A stretch of DNA of 64,000 nucleotides from Mesotaenium endlicherianum (lineage: Eukaryota; Streptophyta; Zygnematophyceae; Zygnematales; Mesotaeniaceae), in the NCBI GenBank assembly GCA_009602735.1, contig WELA01013853.1, positions 283,059 to 347,058 of the forward strand, written 5' to 3'. The notes below the pieces were generated by a model that was given only the letters and a program-made list of their open reading frames with translations, searched no databases and had not been told where the DNA came from. The position numbers and the translations under genes were made by a program. Position 1 is the stretch's first letter, and each line of letters starts with the position of its first letter. This document shows positions 31,377-44,738 of the stretch, piece after piece.

Positions 31377-32772
31377 TGGAAGGTCATAAGCTTATAAAGT
31401 GCATTTTTGATTTTCATGAAAGTATGTCTTGATTGTATAGTAGTATAGAGTGCACTTTTGTGGTTATTTTGATATAAAGTTCATCGAATTTGGTCAAGTA
31501 TTGAGAGAGTTATGGAGTTCCGAAGTTTAATTAGTTTTGAGGTCGGTTGACGATTGTTTTTAATTCGCGATGAGCGCGACCGTCGGATTGACCGACAGCG
31601 TCAAGCGATCTGGCCCGTTAGAATGAACTCGAACCTTCACGTATGTTCGGCTGACGCGGAGTGCCGACTAGGTCGATTTACCTAGAAGTTTCGATTTAGC
31701 CTAGTGCGTCTAAGATAGAATATTCTAGTAATGTCGATGCATGTATGTGGACGTCACTTCGGCCCGACACGTCATATTAGACTGATCTGGCTTACTCACA
31801 AATATTCTGGAAGGGACGATTTGGCGAACACGTAGGAAAATCCGTAGTTTCCTCCTAGAGAGGAGCACTTAGGCAGAAAATTATAAATAGGCATAACTTC
31901 TTCATTTCTTATCAATTTTCACTTCTGCAAATTTCTACGGGTTTGTGATGACAAGACCTTCCATTCTACATCATTTGTGAGCAATTTCTTGCTACTCAAA
32001 ATGTTGAGTATTATTCCTAAGCCTTGTTAGTGATATGCCGCTGCACTCTCTAGTATGATTGCAACTAGTTCCTTTCCTCGTGAGTTACTACGCTTCCACT
32101 AGGGCACTCTGCCCTTTCATCTGGTATCGGAGCTGGGCTAGCTTGCATATTATATTATGAAGTCGCAGTCGGCAGCTGGAGGAGGCGAACATGTCGAGCA
32201 TTTTGAGCGCGCGGGGCAGCAGACAGCACCAACAATGACCAGAGAGCAACAAGAGATGCAGGCGATGCTAAGGCAAATGGCGAATGCAATTGGAGGAGAA
32301 GTCTACACCCAGTTTCAACAAAATATGCGCGCGAAGGTGAAGAGAATGGTGCGAGTTGTTATGGGAAACGACGCTTCGACGAGTTCGGCACCTGCACCTA
32401 TTGTGCCACCAATTCATGTTAACCCAGTAATGCAACCAGTTATTCCACCCGCATCGGGAGTGCGTGCGCCTAAACCTGAAGTTTATATCGGAGAGCGTGG
32501 ATCGCCGCCTGTTCATCAATGAATTTTTGGAGTGAAGAAGTTTATGGAGTATTCTGCGCTCACGCCCGACAGGCAAGTCGCCTTTGTCATAACTTTGCTG
32601 CAGAAGAGTGCTGGAGCTTGGTATGAACAAGAAGAGCAGCTGTCTGGAGTTCTTGCTACTGTTGATCAGCTATCTGAAGGCTTGAAGAGGCAATTTCAAC
32701 CTATTGCACTCGAGGCTACCACTCGTGATCTATTTGTGCGCCTTCGTCAGCGAGGAAGCGTTCAGGAGTATG
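31377..32772 (+). mobile_element. Ty3/gypsy family C copy C2 (5' LTR and part of gag)
   Basis: LTR 31377-32119 is followed by the PBS TGGTATCGGAGC (32122-32133) and gag from 32158, matching C1 gag (QKSAGAWYEQEEQ, QLSEGLKRQFQP). At 32773 it is interrupted by the 5' LTR of A3, and its remainder is not found in the window. The gag part has at least one break. Confidence 0.87.
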
Positions 32773-33492
32773 TGTAATGAATCAGTATATTAGTGGATAT
32801 GATATTCATTTAACTATAATAGTTAATTAAGTTCAGCCTGCTGAACTTTAGTTAACAGTCAGTCTGCTGGACTTTACATAATTATCAGTTTAATGACTCA
32901 GCCGGAAGCCGCAAGCTGAAGTCCATATAAGTCAGCTTGCTGACCCATTCTTTGACAGCCAGCTGACTTCCGTCCTCGGTAGCAGCGAATTGCCTTGACA
33001 CACACCTAAGCACGATATGCTAGATGAATGGCCAGATGACATCCCTATGATGGATGGCTATTCGGGGTGATGGGAGATGGCGGTGGATTTGGTTAACCGA
33101 GGTCCTACCAACGTGGTTAACTCCCGGGTAGGCGGTGCCATCGCACTGACCGTTGAACAGTAAACTCATTCCATGTACATATGCTAGGCATTGCTCTCGA
33201 GTTCGGCATTCGGAAACGAGGCCAACTCTCCTGTACAGCTTGCTGAGAGAGATGTGAATCCAAGGCGGGAAGCCATTGATACGCACTGTCTTCTAACCTT
33301 GCTTATGTATGAGTTTACTGATTTGCATTGTTGATGCTAGTTTACTTTCATTTGACTGACGTGTATTGTTCACTGCTAGTGTGTTGTCCTTTGCCGTTAA
33401 AACAGCTAACGGAAAATACCATAAAGATTGCTTGCTGATATAAAGATCTTTATTAATTGTTAATCGCTTATTTGGTAAGTCGATTCATTTCA
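32773..33492 (+). repeat. 5' LTR of A3
   Basis: 720 bp, TGTAATGAATC...GATTCATTTCA, closest to the 3' LTR of the same element. It preserves the uninterrupted sequence TTGACACACACCTAAGC that serves as the empty site for the solo LTR at 47663. Confidence 0.95.
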
Positions 33493-33526
33493 GTGGTATC
33501 GGAGCACTTATCACAGTCTTCTTTGT

Positions 33527-34890
33527 ATGGTAAGGACAAGGTCTCAAACTAGCAACTCCCGAGACATGGAGAACCAGGATAACGAGAATGTCGAAAACCA
33601 GGCGGAAAGCCATGTAGCGGGAACCCGTACCTATTCTGAAGCAGTGGCAGATACTGCAGCTTGAGAGGCTATAGATGAGGCAGCTGCTATTGCCTCAGTC
33701 GCAGCTCAGCAAGCTGAGGTGGAGATAGCCAGGCTAGAAGCTGAACAAGTACCAAAGGCCGCTGAAGATACAAAAAGGAGGGAAGGACAGCCAGCTGACG
33801 AGCGCACAGTTGAAGAACTTATGGCATCAAGGGCCAATGTTCTGAACCCACCTCCTGCCGTACAACTCAATGTACCCCTAGGTCAAATACGTGACCGGCT
33901 GAATGCGGCAGGATTTGCTGCTGCAGGAGCGAGAGGGATTGTTGAGGACACTACTCAGCGAGTAGATGCCAATGCTGCTGCTGCATTTGCTAATCTACCA
34001 CCCCAAAATGTAGACTTGGGAGCATTGTTCGTTCAGATGCAGTCGCAAATGGCGACCATGTATCAGTCCCAGCAGGAGGACAAAAGAATCATAATGTCCC
34101 TACTCCGGGACAGAGACCAACTGGGGTCTCACACCACTAGTGGTGGTGGCCGAGGGCCTAGTAAGCCCAAGCCGAAACCTCCCCAGGAATATGATCCTGA
34201 GGGAAACAGAAAATATTACCTGATCAAGTTTCTCGCGGATGTTGAGCAGTGGCTGGAGAACTACCCAGAACTGCAAGATTACGAGAAGGTCAGGCACACC
34301 GGTGCGCTACTGAAAGGCAGTGCCGCAGACTGGTGGCTTTACTGGAAAGAAGAGCGTAAGGCTCGGCAACTCGGTGACCCTACGTGGGTAGAGTTTGTCG
34401 AGAAGTTGCATGAGAAGTTTGATGTCATCAACCAGCAGGAGAAAGCTATCTATGCGATGATCTCCCTGACACTGAAGCAGACCACTTCAGTTGCTGAGTT
34501 TGCTCAAAAGTTCCAAGAGAACATGATGAAGCAGCCAGATTTGCCAGAACGGTATAGGATAGCATACTTCGGGTATGGCTTGAAATCCGAGGTCTCTATT
34601 CATTTTGCTGAGAAAAAGTAGGAGAAACTGGCTGACTTCATCCAGGATGCGGACGCCTGGGATCAGCAGCAGTTCAATCACAAGCGCCACAGTAATGCTT
34701 TGGTGTCTAAGATTGTCAAAAAGCCCCACAGTTCCTACAATGCAATTCAAGGAGACCAGGCTGAGGATAATCAGGGTGATGAATATGAGTACGAGTACAA
34801 TGCTATTCAGTCTAGAGGTAGAGGTGGTTCCTCTCGAGGTGGCTATGAAAGGCGTGGTGGTAGGACTAAGCCGAGACCACCCTCAGCAAA
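33527..34890 (+). pseudogene. gag of A3, broken
   Basis: Same layout as A2 gag: Ala/Glu-rich N-terminus, gag domain with [10 protein letters not shown], and a C-terminal RGG-type stretch. The start ATG is again within ATGGTAAGG. It is a fossil with a few breaks. Confidence 0.9.
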
Positions 34891-34896
34891 ATCCAC

Positions 34897-37800
34897 TTGG
34901 CACCCACCAGTGCTCTTCCTCTTGTCCTGTGTGGATGGCAAATGAAGGAAAAGAAGAGGCTTCCAGAAGGATGCAAGTTGCTGAATGCAATGGAGTTCGT
35001 CAAAAGCTGGAACCAGAAGGAAGACAGAATGTTCTGTCTGCTGCTAAGAGAGATACCTCCTCAACCTGAAGAAGTGGTGGAGAAAAAGGTAAGCCCTCCG
35101 GAGCACCCTACTGCTGCAAACATTGTTGCTCAGTACACGGATGTGTTTAATATGCCTCCAGGACTACCCCCTAAGCGAGAAGTAGATCATAGGATTGATT
35201 TATTACCTGAGAGTCAGCCACCTTGGCAACGCTCGTATGGCTTGTCTTATGTGGAGAGCGAGGAGTTGAAAACACAGATTGCAGAGCTTGAGGAAAATGG
35301 TTATATTTCTCTTAGTATATCACCTTACGGCGCACCCATCCTATTTGTTAAGAAAAAGGATGGCAGCATGCGGATGTGTGTGGATTACAGAGCCCTGAAC
35401 AGAATTACAGTAAAGAACAAGTATGCTTTACCCAGGATCGAGGACTTGCTTGATACCCTGTCTGGCGCTAAGGTGTTCAGTAAGATAGATCTCAAGAGTG
35501 GTTATCATCAAATCAGAATTGCTGAGGGGGATGAACACAAGACTGCTTTCCGCACACGTTATGGACACTATGAGTTCAACGTGATGCCATTTGGACTGAC
35601 TAATGCTCCTGCTACCTTCATGGGTGCTATGAATGACATTTTCAGACCTTATTTGGATAAGTTTGTGCAAGTTTTCCTGGATGATATTTTAATTTTCTCT
35701 AAGTTTGAAGCTCAGCACACTGAACACTTAAAAACAGTCCTGGACACTCTGCGGAAAAATCACTTATATGCTAAAATGAGCAAGTGTGATTTATTTAAGG
35801 AAAGTATTGAATTCTTAAGCTACGTTGTCAGTAAAGAGGGCATCAGTGTGGATCCTAAGAAAGTCCAGACCATAAAGGACTGGCCAGTACCACAGTCTGT
35901 CTCTGAAGTTAGATCCTTCCTCGGGTTGGCTAACTACTATAGGAGATTTATTGAGAATTATTCCACAAAGGCCAGTAAACTGACTGACCTTACTAAGAAA
36001 GACATCGGGTATGTGTGGGGGGAAGAGCAGCAGGCTGCCTTCCAGACCCTTAAAGATGCCCTTTGTTCTGCCTCAGTGCTAGCCGTGTATGATCCCAGCA
36101 AACCTGTGCAGGTGGTTACTGATGCCTCTGATTTTGCCATGGGTGCTATTTTGTTGCAACCTGCTGACAAAACCACAAAGGATGGTAAGGTACGGCAGGA
36201 GTGGCATCCTGTGTTGTATGAGTCTATGAAATTTAATCCAGCGGAGATTAATTACTCAGTGCATGATAAAGAGCTGCTAGCTATCATTCATGTACTCAAA
36301 CAGTGGAGAGCATACTTACATGGTAAAGCTTTTAAGGTGATTACAGATCATCTAGCTCTGACCCACTTTCAGAAGAAGTCCAAGCTGTCGAGGAGGGAGA
36401 ACCGCTGGAGCCAGATGCTGGAGCAGTTCCAAGTCCAGATCGACTACAAACCAGGGAAGTTGAATCCTGCTGATGCACTCTCTAGAAGACCTGACTTGCA
36501 AGAAAGGAACTTTAGTCAGCATACTGTAGATAAAGTCCTGTGTGCACTCACTTCACTAAAGGTGAAAAAGTCCTTCCTTGAACAACTTAGGAAAGCCTAC
36601 CTTTCTGACCCAACATTTGAGCCCAGCCCCACTACTGGTGTGTGTCGTGCTACTGCACTCGGGTATAAGCTCAAGGGAGGGGTCTGGGTGACTGAAACCA
36701 CTTCAGGCAGGCTGAAGCTGGTCATTCCTAATACCTTAAAAATAAGGTCTCTCTTACTGAGTCAAGCTCATGACAGTCTCCTGGGTGGACATTTGGGGCA
36801 GGCCAAAACTGTTGGCAAACTGGCAAAACATTATCATTGGGAGGGGTTACCCCGGGAGGTCTTGAAATATGTCAAGTCCTGTGACCAGTGTCAGAGAAAT
36901 AAGTCTCGGCACACACCACCCGGAGGTCTCTTGCAACCGCTACCCATCCCAGCTGGACGCTGGGAAACTATATCCATGGACTGGGTGGTCTCACTACCAA
37001 GAACTGCCAACGGGCATGATTCAATACTGGTAGTCGTGGATAAACTGACAAAAATGGTCATTTTTATCCCCACAACTGTCAAAGTGACTGCACTCGAAAC
37101 AGCGAGACAGTTTTACAACCATGTAGTATGCCAACATGGGCTCCCTTCTAATATCATCTCAGACAGAGACTCAAAATTCACCTCTAAGTTCTGGAGAGCT
37201 TTAATGGGGTTAATAGGAGTCAAACAAATGCTCAGCACAGCAAACCACCCTCAAACTGATGGGCAGACTGAAAGAACTAACCGAGTTCTGCAGGAGGTGC
37301 TCAGAGCATATATTAACCAAAAACAAGATAATTGGGATGACCTGTTGCCTCAAATTCAGTTTGCGGTCAACAGTGCGGTGCACGCGTCAACGGGCAAGAC
37401 TCCTTTTGAACTCAGCCTGGGTAGAGTTCCTAAGTCTCCTTTAGATGTACTGGGGGAGTCTTTAACTTGCCCTGAAGGGATTGACAACCTGGTCTCCCTC
37501 CAGTTAACTCAGGAATTTGCTGACACCTTGTCAGACGTCCAACGAAACCTACACAAGGCCCAAGAAAACCAACAAAAATTCGCTAATCAACACCGTCGGG
37601 AACTGACATTTTCCAAGGGCGATTTAGTCAAACTGCATTCTCAGCACCTGTACCTCCCTGGTGTGGTCAAGAAAAAGTTTGGCCCTGTCTGGGTCGGTCC
37701 ATATTCGGTGGTATGTCGTATCGGTCAGAATGCTTACAAACTGAACATGTCAGCTGAATACAAGGGTCACCCGGTCTTTAATGTCTCCTTCCTGGAACCA

Positions 37801-38037
37801 TACATCAAAGGTGATACACTGTTCACAGATCGGTTACCGGTCCAACCGGGACCAGTCCCCGCTGCCCCGGACGGCGACCCTGAGGAATATGAGGTCGATG
37901 AGATTTTCGACGCTCGCTTGGTCCGTCGATCGTCTAAATATGTCATGAAATACCTCATTCGATGGAAGGGTTACGATGCCTCTGGGGACACTTGGGAGTT
38001 TAAGGACCACTTGACCAATGCCAAAGGGGCGTTGTAA
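34897..38037 (+). pseudogene. pol region of A3 (RT-RNase H-INT-chromodomain)
   Basis: A long open stretch of 1,046 codons carries RT ([10 protein letters not shown] near 35.68 kb), RNase H (DASDFAMG near 36.13 kb), integrase HHCC (near 36.8 kb) and core ([12 protein letters not shown] near 37.25 kb), GPY/F (near 37.7 kb) and a chromodomain (near 37.9-38.0 kb). It is very close to A2. The element as a whole is broken. Confidence 0.92.
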
Positions 38038-38100
38038 CGGTTCCACCTTCGGGCCGCTGGAGTCCCTCCATAACTGTCATTTCAGTTGACACGGGAAGGT

Positions 38101-38138
38101 GACAGGCGGTCCTGTCTTCATTTAAGTTGGAGGGGAAA
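38101..38138 (+). other. internal hairpin plus purine-tract module, A3
   Basis: GACAGG-CGGT-CCTGTC (38101-38116) is followed by AAGTTGGAGGGGAAAA, identical in layout to A2. Confidence 0.6.
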
Positions 38139-39312
38139 ATATATGACAGTTAGTGAGCGAGAGCGATAAAAGGACACATACGTGAATCCTAAGTGTCAGT
38201 ATAGTGACAGAGGGGACAGCCTGGCCCACATAAAGCACCTTGAGCTGAAGGAAAAAGGGGCCTCGCACAACACTACATCACTTAACTCACCCTAAAACAT
38301 AATCATACGTTTATGTTTAGCGCATCGCAACTACGTCAACGTTTAGCAATCATCCTGTAAGGTAAATAGCAGCGAAGCCACTATACTAATACTAACATAC
38401 TTCCTGCAATCCCTATGACAAAGGTCCATATCCTACTAACTTGTGCCCTGGGTACATGCACAGGATGGCGCCCACCACACAAAAGGAGGACAGAAAGCGC
38501 AAGGCAAAAGAAGCCAGGAGGACAATGGAGCAATACCAAAAGGAGCTGGCGGCGACGTCCCTCACCAGGAGAGAACAAGAAAGGGTCCGCGAACAACAAG
38601 AGGCGGCAGAAGAGGCACAGAGGAAGAAGGATCAGGAAGCGGAAAACCTCAGGAAAGCTGAGGAGGAGAGACAGAAGAAACAACAAGAAGAAGCGGCAGC
38701 GGCAGAGGAGGAGAAAAGGAAAGAGATTGAAGCGGACAGACAGAAGAGCTTGGCCACTTACAAGTATACTGTGGTGGGTGGCCAAAACTTCGATAACTTG
38801 AAGGAAGCATTGCTGGCAGCCCAGGAGATCAACAGGCTGGAACAGACAACACTGCTACAGCGGGAAGGAGCTGCAGCACTGGATAGGTACATCAAGGCAC
38901 ACACTGGTGTGGTCCTCTACGAAGATTATGCCAAGATGGTGGGCTATACAGCAGAGCAGGCCCGGTATCTCGCAGATGATTAAGAGGACAAGCCGGTCCC
39001 CATACCGGGGATAGTGGGAGATCAGAGACTCATCCGGATGGTGAGCATGCGACCCGATAGCTTTAAGGATACGGTATTCTACCTCACACTACTGCCAGCT
39101 TACAATGAAGTTGAGAGAAGGAGCTGTGGAGTACTTGGCCAGGGAATCAGGACAGCAGATGTTCTCTCCCCACTGGTTCCCGTGTAAACTGAGGAAGGCT
39201 GAGCACGGACCCCAGTACTACCAGCAGCCAACAGACTGGAGGTGGATGACCGTCACAAATAAGAAGCAGGAGTGTGACCGAGCCCAACCGGATGACTTCC
39301 ACTATGGTATGG

Positions 39313-39815
39313 TGTAGTGAAACAAAAAGATAAAGTACTTAGTAAAACAGAATACTTTATCTATTCAAGACAAGGATCTTTGAACACAAGTGGTAGCTTC
39401 TTGAAAGAGAGATGGCTTCTTGAAAGTTAATATATTTCTGGATTTTGGCAAGTACAAGAGTGATTCTCGAATGTCTTTCTATGTTCTAGCTCTTGTTTAT
39501 ATACTTGCTACATAAGTAATTTCTAGGAAGGTGTATGTTGATGTGTTGGCACCCAACACATCCCAAAACTTGCCACCTCTTTCTAGAATAATGTACACAT
39601 GTCCTTTTGACCTAAAAATGGCACATTTGACTTTTGCCACATGGAGTTCTTCTAGGTCTTTCCTCTAACTTCGAAAATGCCTTGGAAGGTTCAAAGGACA
39701 TGAACCAAATTACTAGAGTACCTATTCACACTTGACTCCACACAATACTACTCCAAATATATTTGAAAACATTAAAGTATATGCAAACTAATGTATAATA
39801 ACTCAAATCACTACA
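39313..39815 (-). repeat. 3' LTR of B
   Basis: 503 bp. It contains a perfect 10-bp inverted repeat, GATGTGTTGG-CAC-CCAACACATC, and a doubled GCTTCTTGAAAG. It is the same length as its partner at 45978-46480. Confidence 0.95.
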
Positions 39816-39852
39816 TCACCCCCCCGATAGAAAAAGCGACGTCTCAGCGCGT

Positions 39853-39980
39853 CAAGTCAGGTCTTACACATGTGGAGCAAACTAGTCAACAGTCTCAAGT
39901 CAGATGCGACACATGTGAAGAGGACTAGTCAAAGGAGCCAAGTCAGGTGCTACACATGTAAGGTAGACTAGGTAAAGTCG
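39853..39980 (-). repeat. three tandem 43-bp repeats in the B 3' non-coding region
   Basis: Three consecutive units of 43, 43 and 42 bp each begin CAAGTCAG and hold an ACATGT palindrome and ACTAGT or ACTAGG. They lie between the end of pol and the 3' LTR, where enhancer-like arrays are sometimes found in LTR elements. Confidence 0.75.
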
Positions 39981-40604
39981 TAGGTGGTGTGACCTTATTG
40001 GCTAGCCTACTCCTTAATGATAAAGAAAATTGTACAAGTTGGCCCAGAATCTGCCACAAATTCAAAAATTCATAGCGACCACAGAACTGCTATAAATCTA
40101 AAAATTCAAGTGCCAGACGGACCGCGACGAAGAACTCTACCGGGTCACCAAATTTGAGAGCATTCTAATTTCTGGAGTGTCGTTGAGAGCTGAGAGAGTA
40201 GGCACTCCTCCAAATCTATGCAGAAACTTCTGAAAATCATAAGTCCTTCTATGCTTCTCCAAATTCTGCAAACTAAGTCTCAAACTGGGCGCTGCAAGAT
40301 GTTCTACCAGAGTCTTGAGTTTCAAAGCATTCCAAGTTCAGGAGAGGGCACAATGTCAGAAGGCATATTCTGTCCTAACAATGCCAGCAGCCTGACCCCC
40401 TTCTACTTAGAGCATCATATCTCTCTCACCAGTGCTCCAAATTGAGCAAACTTGGACTCTAAATGACCGNCTTGGACTCCAAATGACCGGCTACTCATGG
40501 AATACAGCCAGGTAAACTTTCAGAATTTATTATGCAGAGACCTATCACCAGTAGCAGTTTGAGTTTTCTGTCCAGAAACTGCGAGAAGAGAAGAGTGTCT
40601 AATG

Positions 40605-43600
40605 TCAATTTTTCCTCTTTCTTGTTCTTGCAGGCTGCCTCCAAGGGGTCTTCTGCTGCTTCTTGATGGTGGCAGGCTGCCTCCCTGATGTCTTCGGGCT
40701 TCTAGTAGAGAGACTTGGGGCTGGTCCAAGATGGGGGTTGGCGGCATGGAACCGCTTCAACTTTCTCTGAACTTTGTCAAGGTAGTGCGCCGCCACCGAA
40801 CTATTCTCCGGATCTGGATATCCTTTCCACTTGATCAAGTATTGCTGCTGTCTCCTGAAATTTCTCATAGCCACTATGTCTTCCACTTCATACTCCAAAT
40901 AATCATCCACTATTGTTGGGGCTGGTGGGGTTGTCACACGTCCTGGGAACTTGTTGTCGGGTTGCACATACGGCTTGAAGAGGGAAGCGTGGAATACGGG
41001 GTCGATGTGCATAGTCTGGGGAAGTTCTAGCTTGAAAGCAACGGGGTTGACTTGCTGGATAATCTTGAAGGGTCCCAAATACTTGGGAGAGAACTTGCTG
41101 CCGGCAGNNNNNNNNNNNNNNNNNNNNNNNNNNNNNNNNNNNNNNNNNNNNNNNNNNNNNNNNNNNNNNNNNNNNNNNNNNNNNNNNNNNNNNNNNNNNN
41201 NNNNNNNNNNNNNNNNNNNNNNNNNNNNNNNNNNNNNNNNNNNNNNNNNNNNNNNNNNNNNNNNNNNNNNNNNNNNNNNNNNNNNNNNNNNNNNNNNNNN
41301 NNNNNNNNNNNNNNNNNNNNNNNNNNNNNNNNNNNNNNNNNNNNNNNNNNNNNNNNNNNNNNNNNNNNNNNNNNNNNNNNNNNNNNNNNNNNNNNNNNNN
41401 NNNNNNNNNNNNNNNNNNNNNNNNNNNNNNNNNNNNNNNNNNNNNNNNNNNNNNNNNNNNNNNNNNNNNNNNNNNNNNNNNNNNNNNNNNNNNNNNNNNN
41501 NNNNNNNNNNNNNNNNNNNNNNNNNNNNNNNNNNNNNNNNNNNNNNNNNNNNNNNNNNNNNNNNNNNNNNNNNNNNNNNNNNNNNNNNNNNNNNNNNNNN
41601 NNNNNNNNNNNNNNNNNNNNNNNNNNNNNNNNNNNNNNNNNNNNNNNNNNNNNNNNNNNNNNNNNNNNNNNNNNNNNNNNNNNNNNNNNNNNNNNNNNNN
41701 NNNNNNNNNNNNNNNNNNNNNNNNNNNNNNNNNNNNNNNNNNNNNNNNNNNNNNNNNNNNNNNNNNNNNNNNNNNNNNNNNNNNNNNNNNNNNNNNNNNN
41801 NNNNNNNNNNNNNNNNNNNNNNNNNNNNNNNNNNNNNNNNNNNNNNNNNNNNNNNNNNNNNNNNNNNNNNNNNNNNNNNNNNNNNNNNNNNNNNNNNNNN
41901 NNNNNNNNNNNNNNNNNNNNNNNNNNNNNNNNNNNNNNNNNNNNNNNNNNNNNNNNNNNNNNNNNNNNNNNNNNNNNNNNNNNNNNNNNNNNNNNNNNNN
42001 NNNNNNNNNNNNNNNNNNNNNNNNNNNNNNNTGAAATGGCTTGTGAATCTTGGATCTCTATCTGACACAATTCTTGATGGTAGATCATGGAGTCGGAACA
42101 TGTTGTCAAAGATGATTCTTGCAAGTTGTGGTGCTGTAGCCTTAGTCGTCGTGGGAATAAAATGAGCCATCTTGGTAAGTCTGTCCACCACCGTGAGTAT
42201 TGCATTTTGGCCTCGAGGTGTCACGGGCAAGTCCACGATAAGGTCCATTGAGTTGTCCGTCCATTGTCTTTCGGGGATTGGTAGTGGTTGGAGGAGTCCT
42301 CCCGCCCTTTGCGATGATGGCTTGATTCTTTGGCATGTGTCACAGCTCCTGCAGTACTCCTTGACTTGCTTAGACATGCCTGGCCAACAATAAGTCCTAG
42401 CTAGAACGCCCGTGGTCCTTAGGATTCCAAAGTGTCCTCCAAGAGGGTTGTCGTGTGCTTCTCGTAGAAGCAAGAGCCGGAGGTCTATGTCATTAGGAAC
42501 ACATCTCTGGCCCGTATCTTGCCTCACCCAATAATTGCCTTCTTGCTTCTTGCATGGGTCCAAGGCTGCTTCTCCGTTCTTGTAGTAAGGGTCTCTTTCA
42601 TAGGCGGCTGAAAATCGAGCTTCCAGATCTGTCTTCAGGGATACCATCACTGCATTTAATTGCAGTCTTGAGAGGGGGTCAGCCGGGTTTGTCTTGCCGG
42701 GCTGGTACTGAATCGTGATGTTGTATTGTTGCAAGTATCCGCTCCATCTTGCTTGTCTCCTTGAGAGATACGGCTGCGTTTGGAGGTGCTTTAACGCCTC
42801 GTGGTCCGTGGTGACCAGTACTTTGCGTCCTTCAACGTAGCAGCGCCAAACCTTCAAGGCATGTACAATCGCCAATGCCTCTCGCTCCGTGGTTGTATAA
42901 TTTTGCTCGGCTGGATTTAGCTTCCTTGACTCGTAGGCGATGGGCTGCAGTCCCTTGCCTTGGTCTTGAAGCAGGATTGCTCCTATTGCATAGGAAGATG
43001 CATCGGTGATGACGTGGAAGGGCCAATCTGGGTTTGGACTTGGGAGAGTGAGCACCGAAGATGTAGTCAATTTTTGGTTTAACTCTTGAAATGCCTCTTC
43101 CTCTTTCTCGGTCCATGTATAAAGCCTGTCCTTCTTGAGTAGATCTGTCAGGGGGGCTGCTATGTGCGACAAGCCTTGGATGAATTTTCTGTACCAATTG
43201 GCAAGTCCCAAGAATGACTAGAGTTCTTTCTTGGTCGTGGGGGTTGGCCATTCCTCCACCACCATGGTCTTCTTGGGGTCCATCTTGATGCCATCAGCGG
43301 TCACGTGGAGACCTAGGAACTCCATTTCTTGTTTAGCAAACTTGCACTTTGACTCCTTTGCAAATAGCTTGTTTTGCTTCAATACTTCAAGGACTTCTTT
43401 CAAGTGTCTCGCATGCTCTTCAAGGGTCTTGCTGTAGATAAGGATGTCATCGATGAATACCACCACAAATCTGTCCAACATGGGCTGAAATATGGTGTTC
43501 ATCATAGTCATGAAAGTTGCTGGCGCGTTGAAGAGTCCAAATGGCAGGACCATGAACTCAAAATGCCCATATCTTGTCCTGAATGCCGTCTTCTCTATGT

Positions 43601-44738
43601 CCGGTTCTGCGATGCGAATCTGGTGGTAGCCGCTCCGTAAGTCAATCTTCGTGAAGTACTTGGCTCCAACCAGCCGGTCCATGAGCTCATCCATGCGCGG
43701 CAGCGGGTATCGATTCTTGATGGTGATCTTGTTGAGGGCGCGATAGTCCACACACATCCTCAAGGTACCGTCTTTCTTCTTGACAAATAGCACCGCGGCT
43801 CCAAATGGCGACTTGCTAGGTCGAATGAAGCCATGCTCCAGTAGCTCCTTGATTTGCTTCTTGACTTCGTCTAGCTCCGTGTATGACATTTTGAACGTAG
43901 GCCGAGAGATGGGCTTGCTTCCGGGCTCCAACTCTATCTTGTGGTCTACGAATCGTTTGGGGGGTAGGCCCTTGGGCAATTCCGGGGAGAACACTTCTTT
44001 GTAGTCCTCTAAGACTTCTTGTATCTCCTTGGGAACGGGGCTGCCTTCTTGACTCTCGATGTCTTTCTTGATGTCTTTTGGCGTGATCTAGGCCAAAAGA
44101 AGCTCGTGTCCCTTCCTTACAAGTCTCTTGAGTTGGAGGGCGGACAATAGTATCTCGAGTGTCGGCTTCTGGATGTCTTAGGTCTGGATATTCTGGATTG
44201 CGCGCAAAATACAGATTCTTGAAGTGATATCATTCTTGATCTTGATAGTACCGGTCCTCCAATCAACTTGGGGGTTGTGCTTGGTCAGCCAAGGCGTCCC
44301 TAGGATGACGTCGTACTTGCCCAATTGCATGGGGGAGAACACTACTCTATCCTTGAAGGACTTGATAGAGAGTGCCAAGGGGTACGTCTTCTTGGAAGGG
44401 GTAGTATAGGAGAATCCATCGGGCATCATAATCTCCTCGTCGTGGTCAAGAGTTCGCATAGTAATACCGTGCTTGGTGGCAAAATCTGCAGCAATGAAGT
44501 TGCCTTGAGCTCCGCTATCCACCAAGATGTGGACCTTCTCTCCTCCAAGGTAACCTCTCAAACTCATTGGGGCTGGAACGTCGTCTTCAACGGGGGTCTC
44601 CACCTCACTTGGCGTGTTGCCTTCTCGTGAAGTGGGTCTTGGGGTGGTAGGCTCCTGGCCTACCGGCGCTGTCCGTTTTTTGACAACTTTTTGGGGCATG
44701 AAAGTGCACGATGGCCCTTTTCCTTGCAATAGAAGCAT
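40605..44738 (-). pseudogene. pol region of B (PR-RT-RNase H-INT-chromodomain), with gap
   Basis: On the minus strand: protease (LVDSGAQGNF near 44.5 kb), RT (43.2-43.9 kb, [22 protein letters not shown]), RNase H (about 42.8-43.1 kb, DASSYAIGAILLQ), integrase HHCC near 42.35-42.45 kb and the core entering the gap; beyond it the GPY/F module (near 41.05 kb) and a chromodomain (near 40.8-40.9 kb, QYLIKWKGYPDPE). The family is a chromovirus distinct from A. It is broken and only partly sequenced. Confidence 0.9.
41108..42031. other. assembly gap of 924 N
   Basis: Undetermined bases inside the integrase region of element B. Nothing can be said about this stretch, and open frames drawn through it mean nothing. 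Confidence 1.

Noticed and set aside
24331-32772. One large inverted duplication centred near 29.6 kb, from the outward-facing C elements
   Set aside because: The two C LTRs are only about 85-88% alike and their flanks differ; separate insertions explain it better.
41027-42205. Long open frames on both strands around 41-42 kb
   Set aside because: They run through 924 N and exist only because undetermined bases hide stops.
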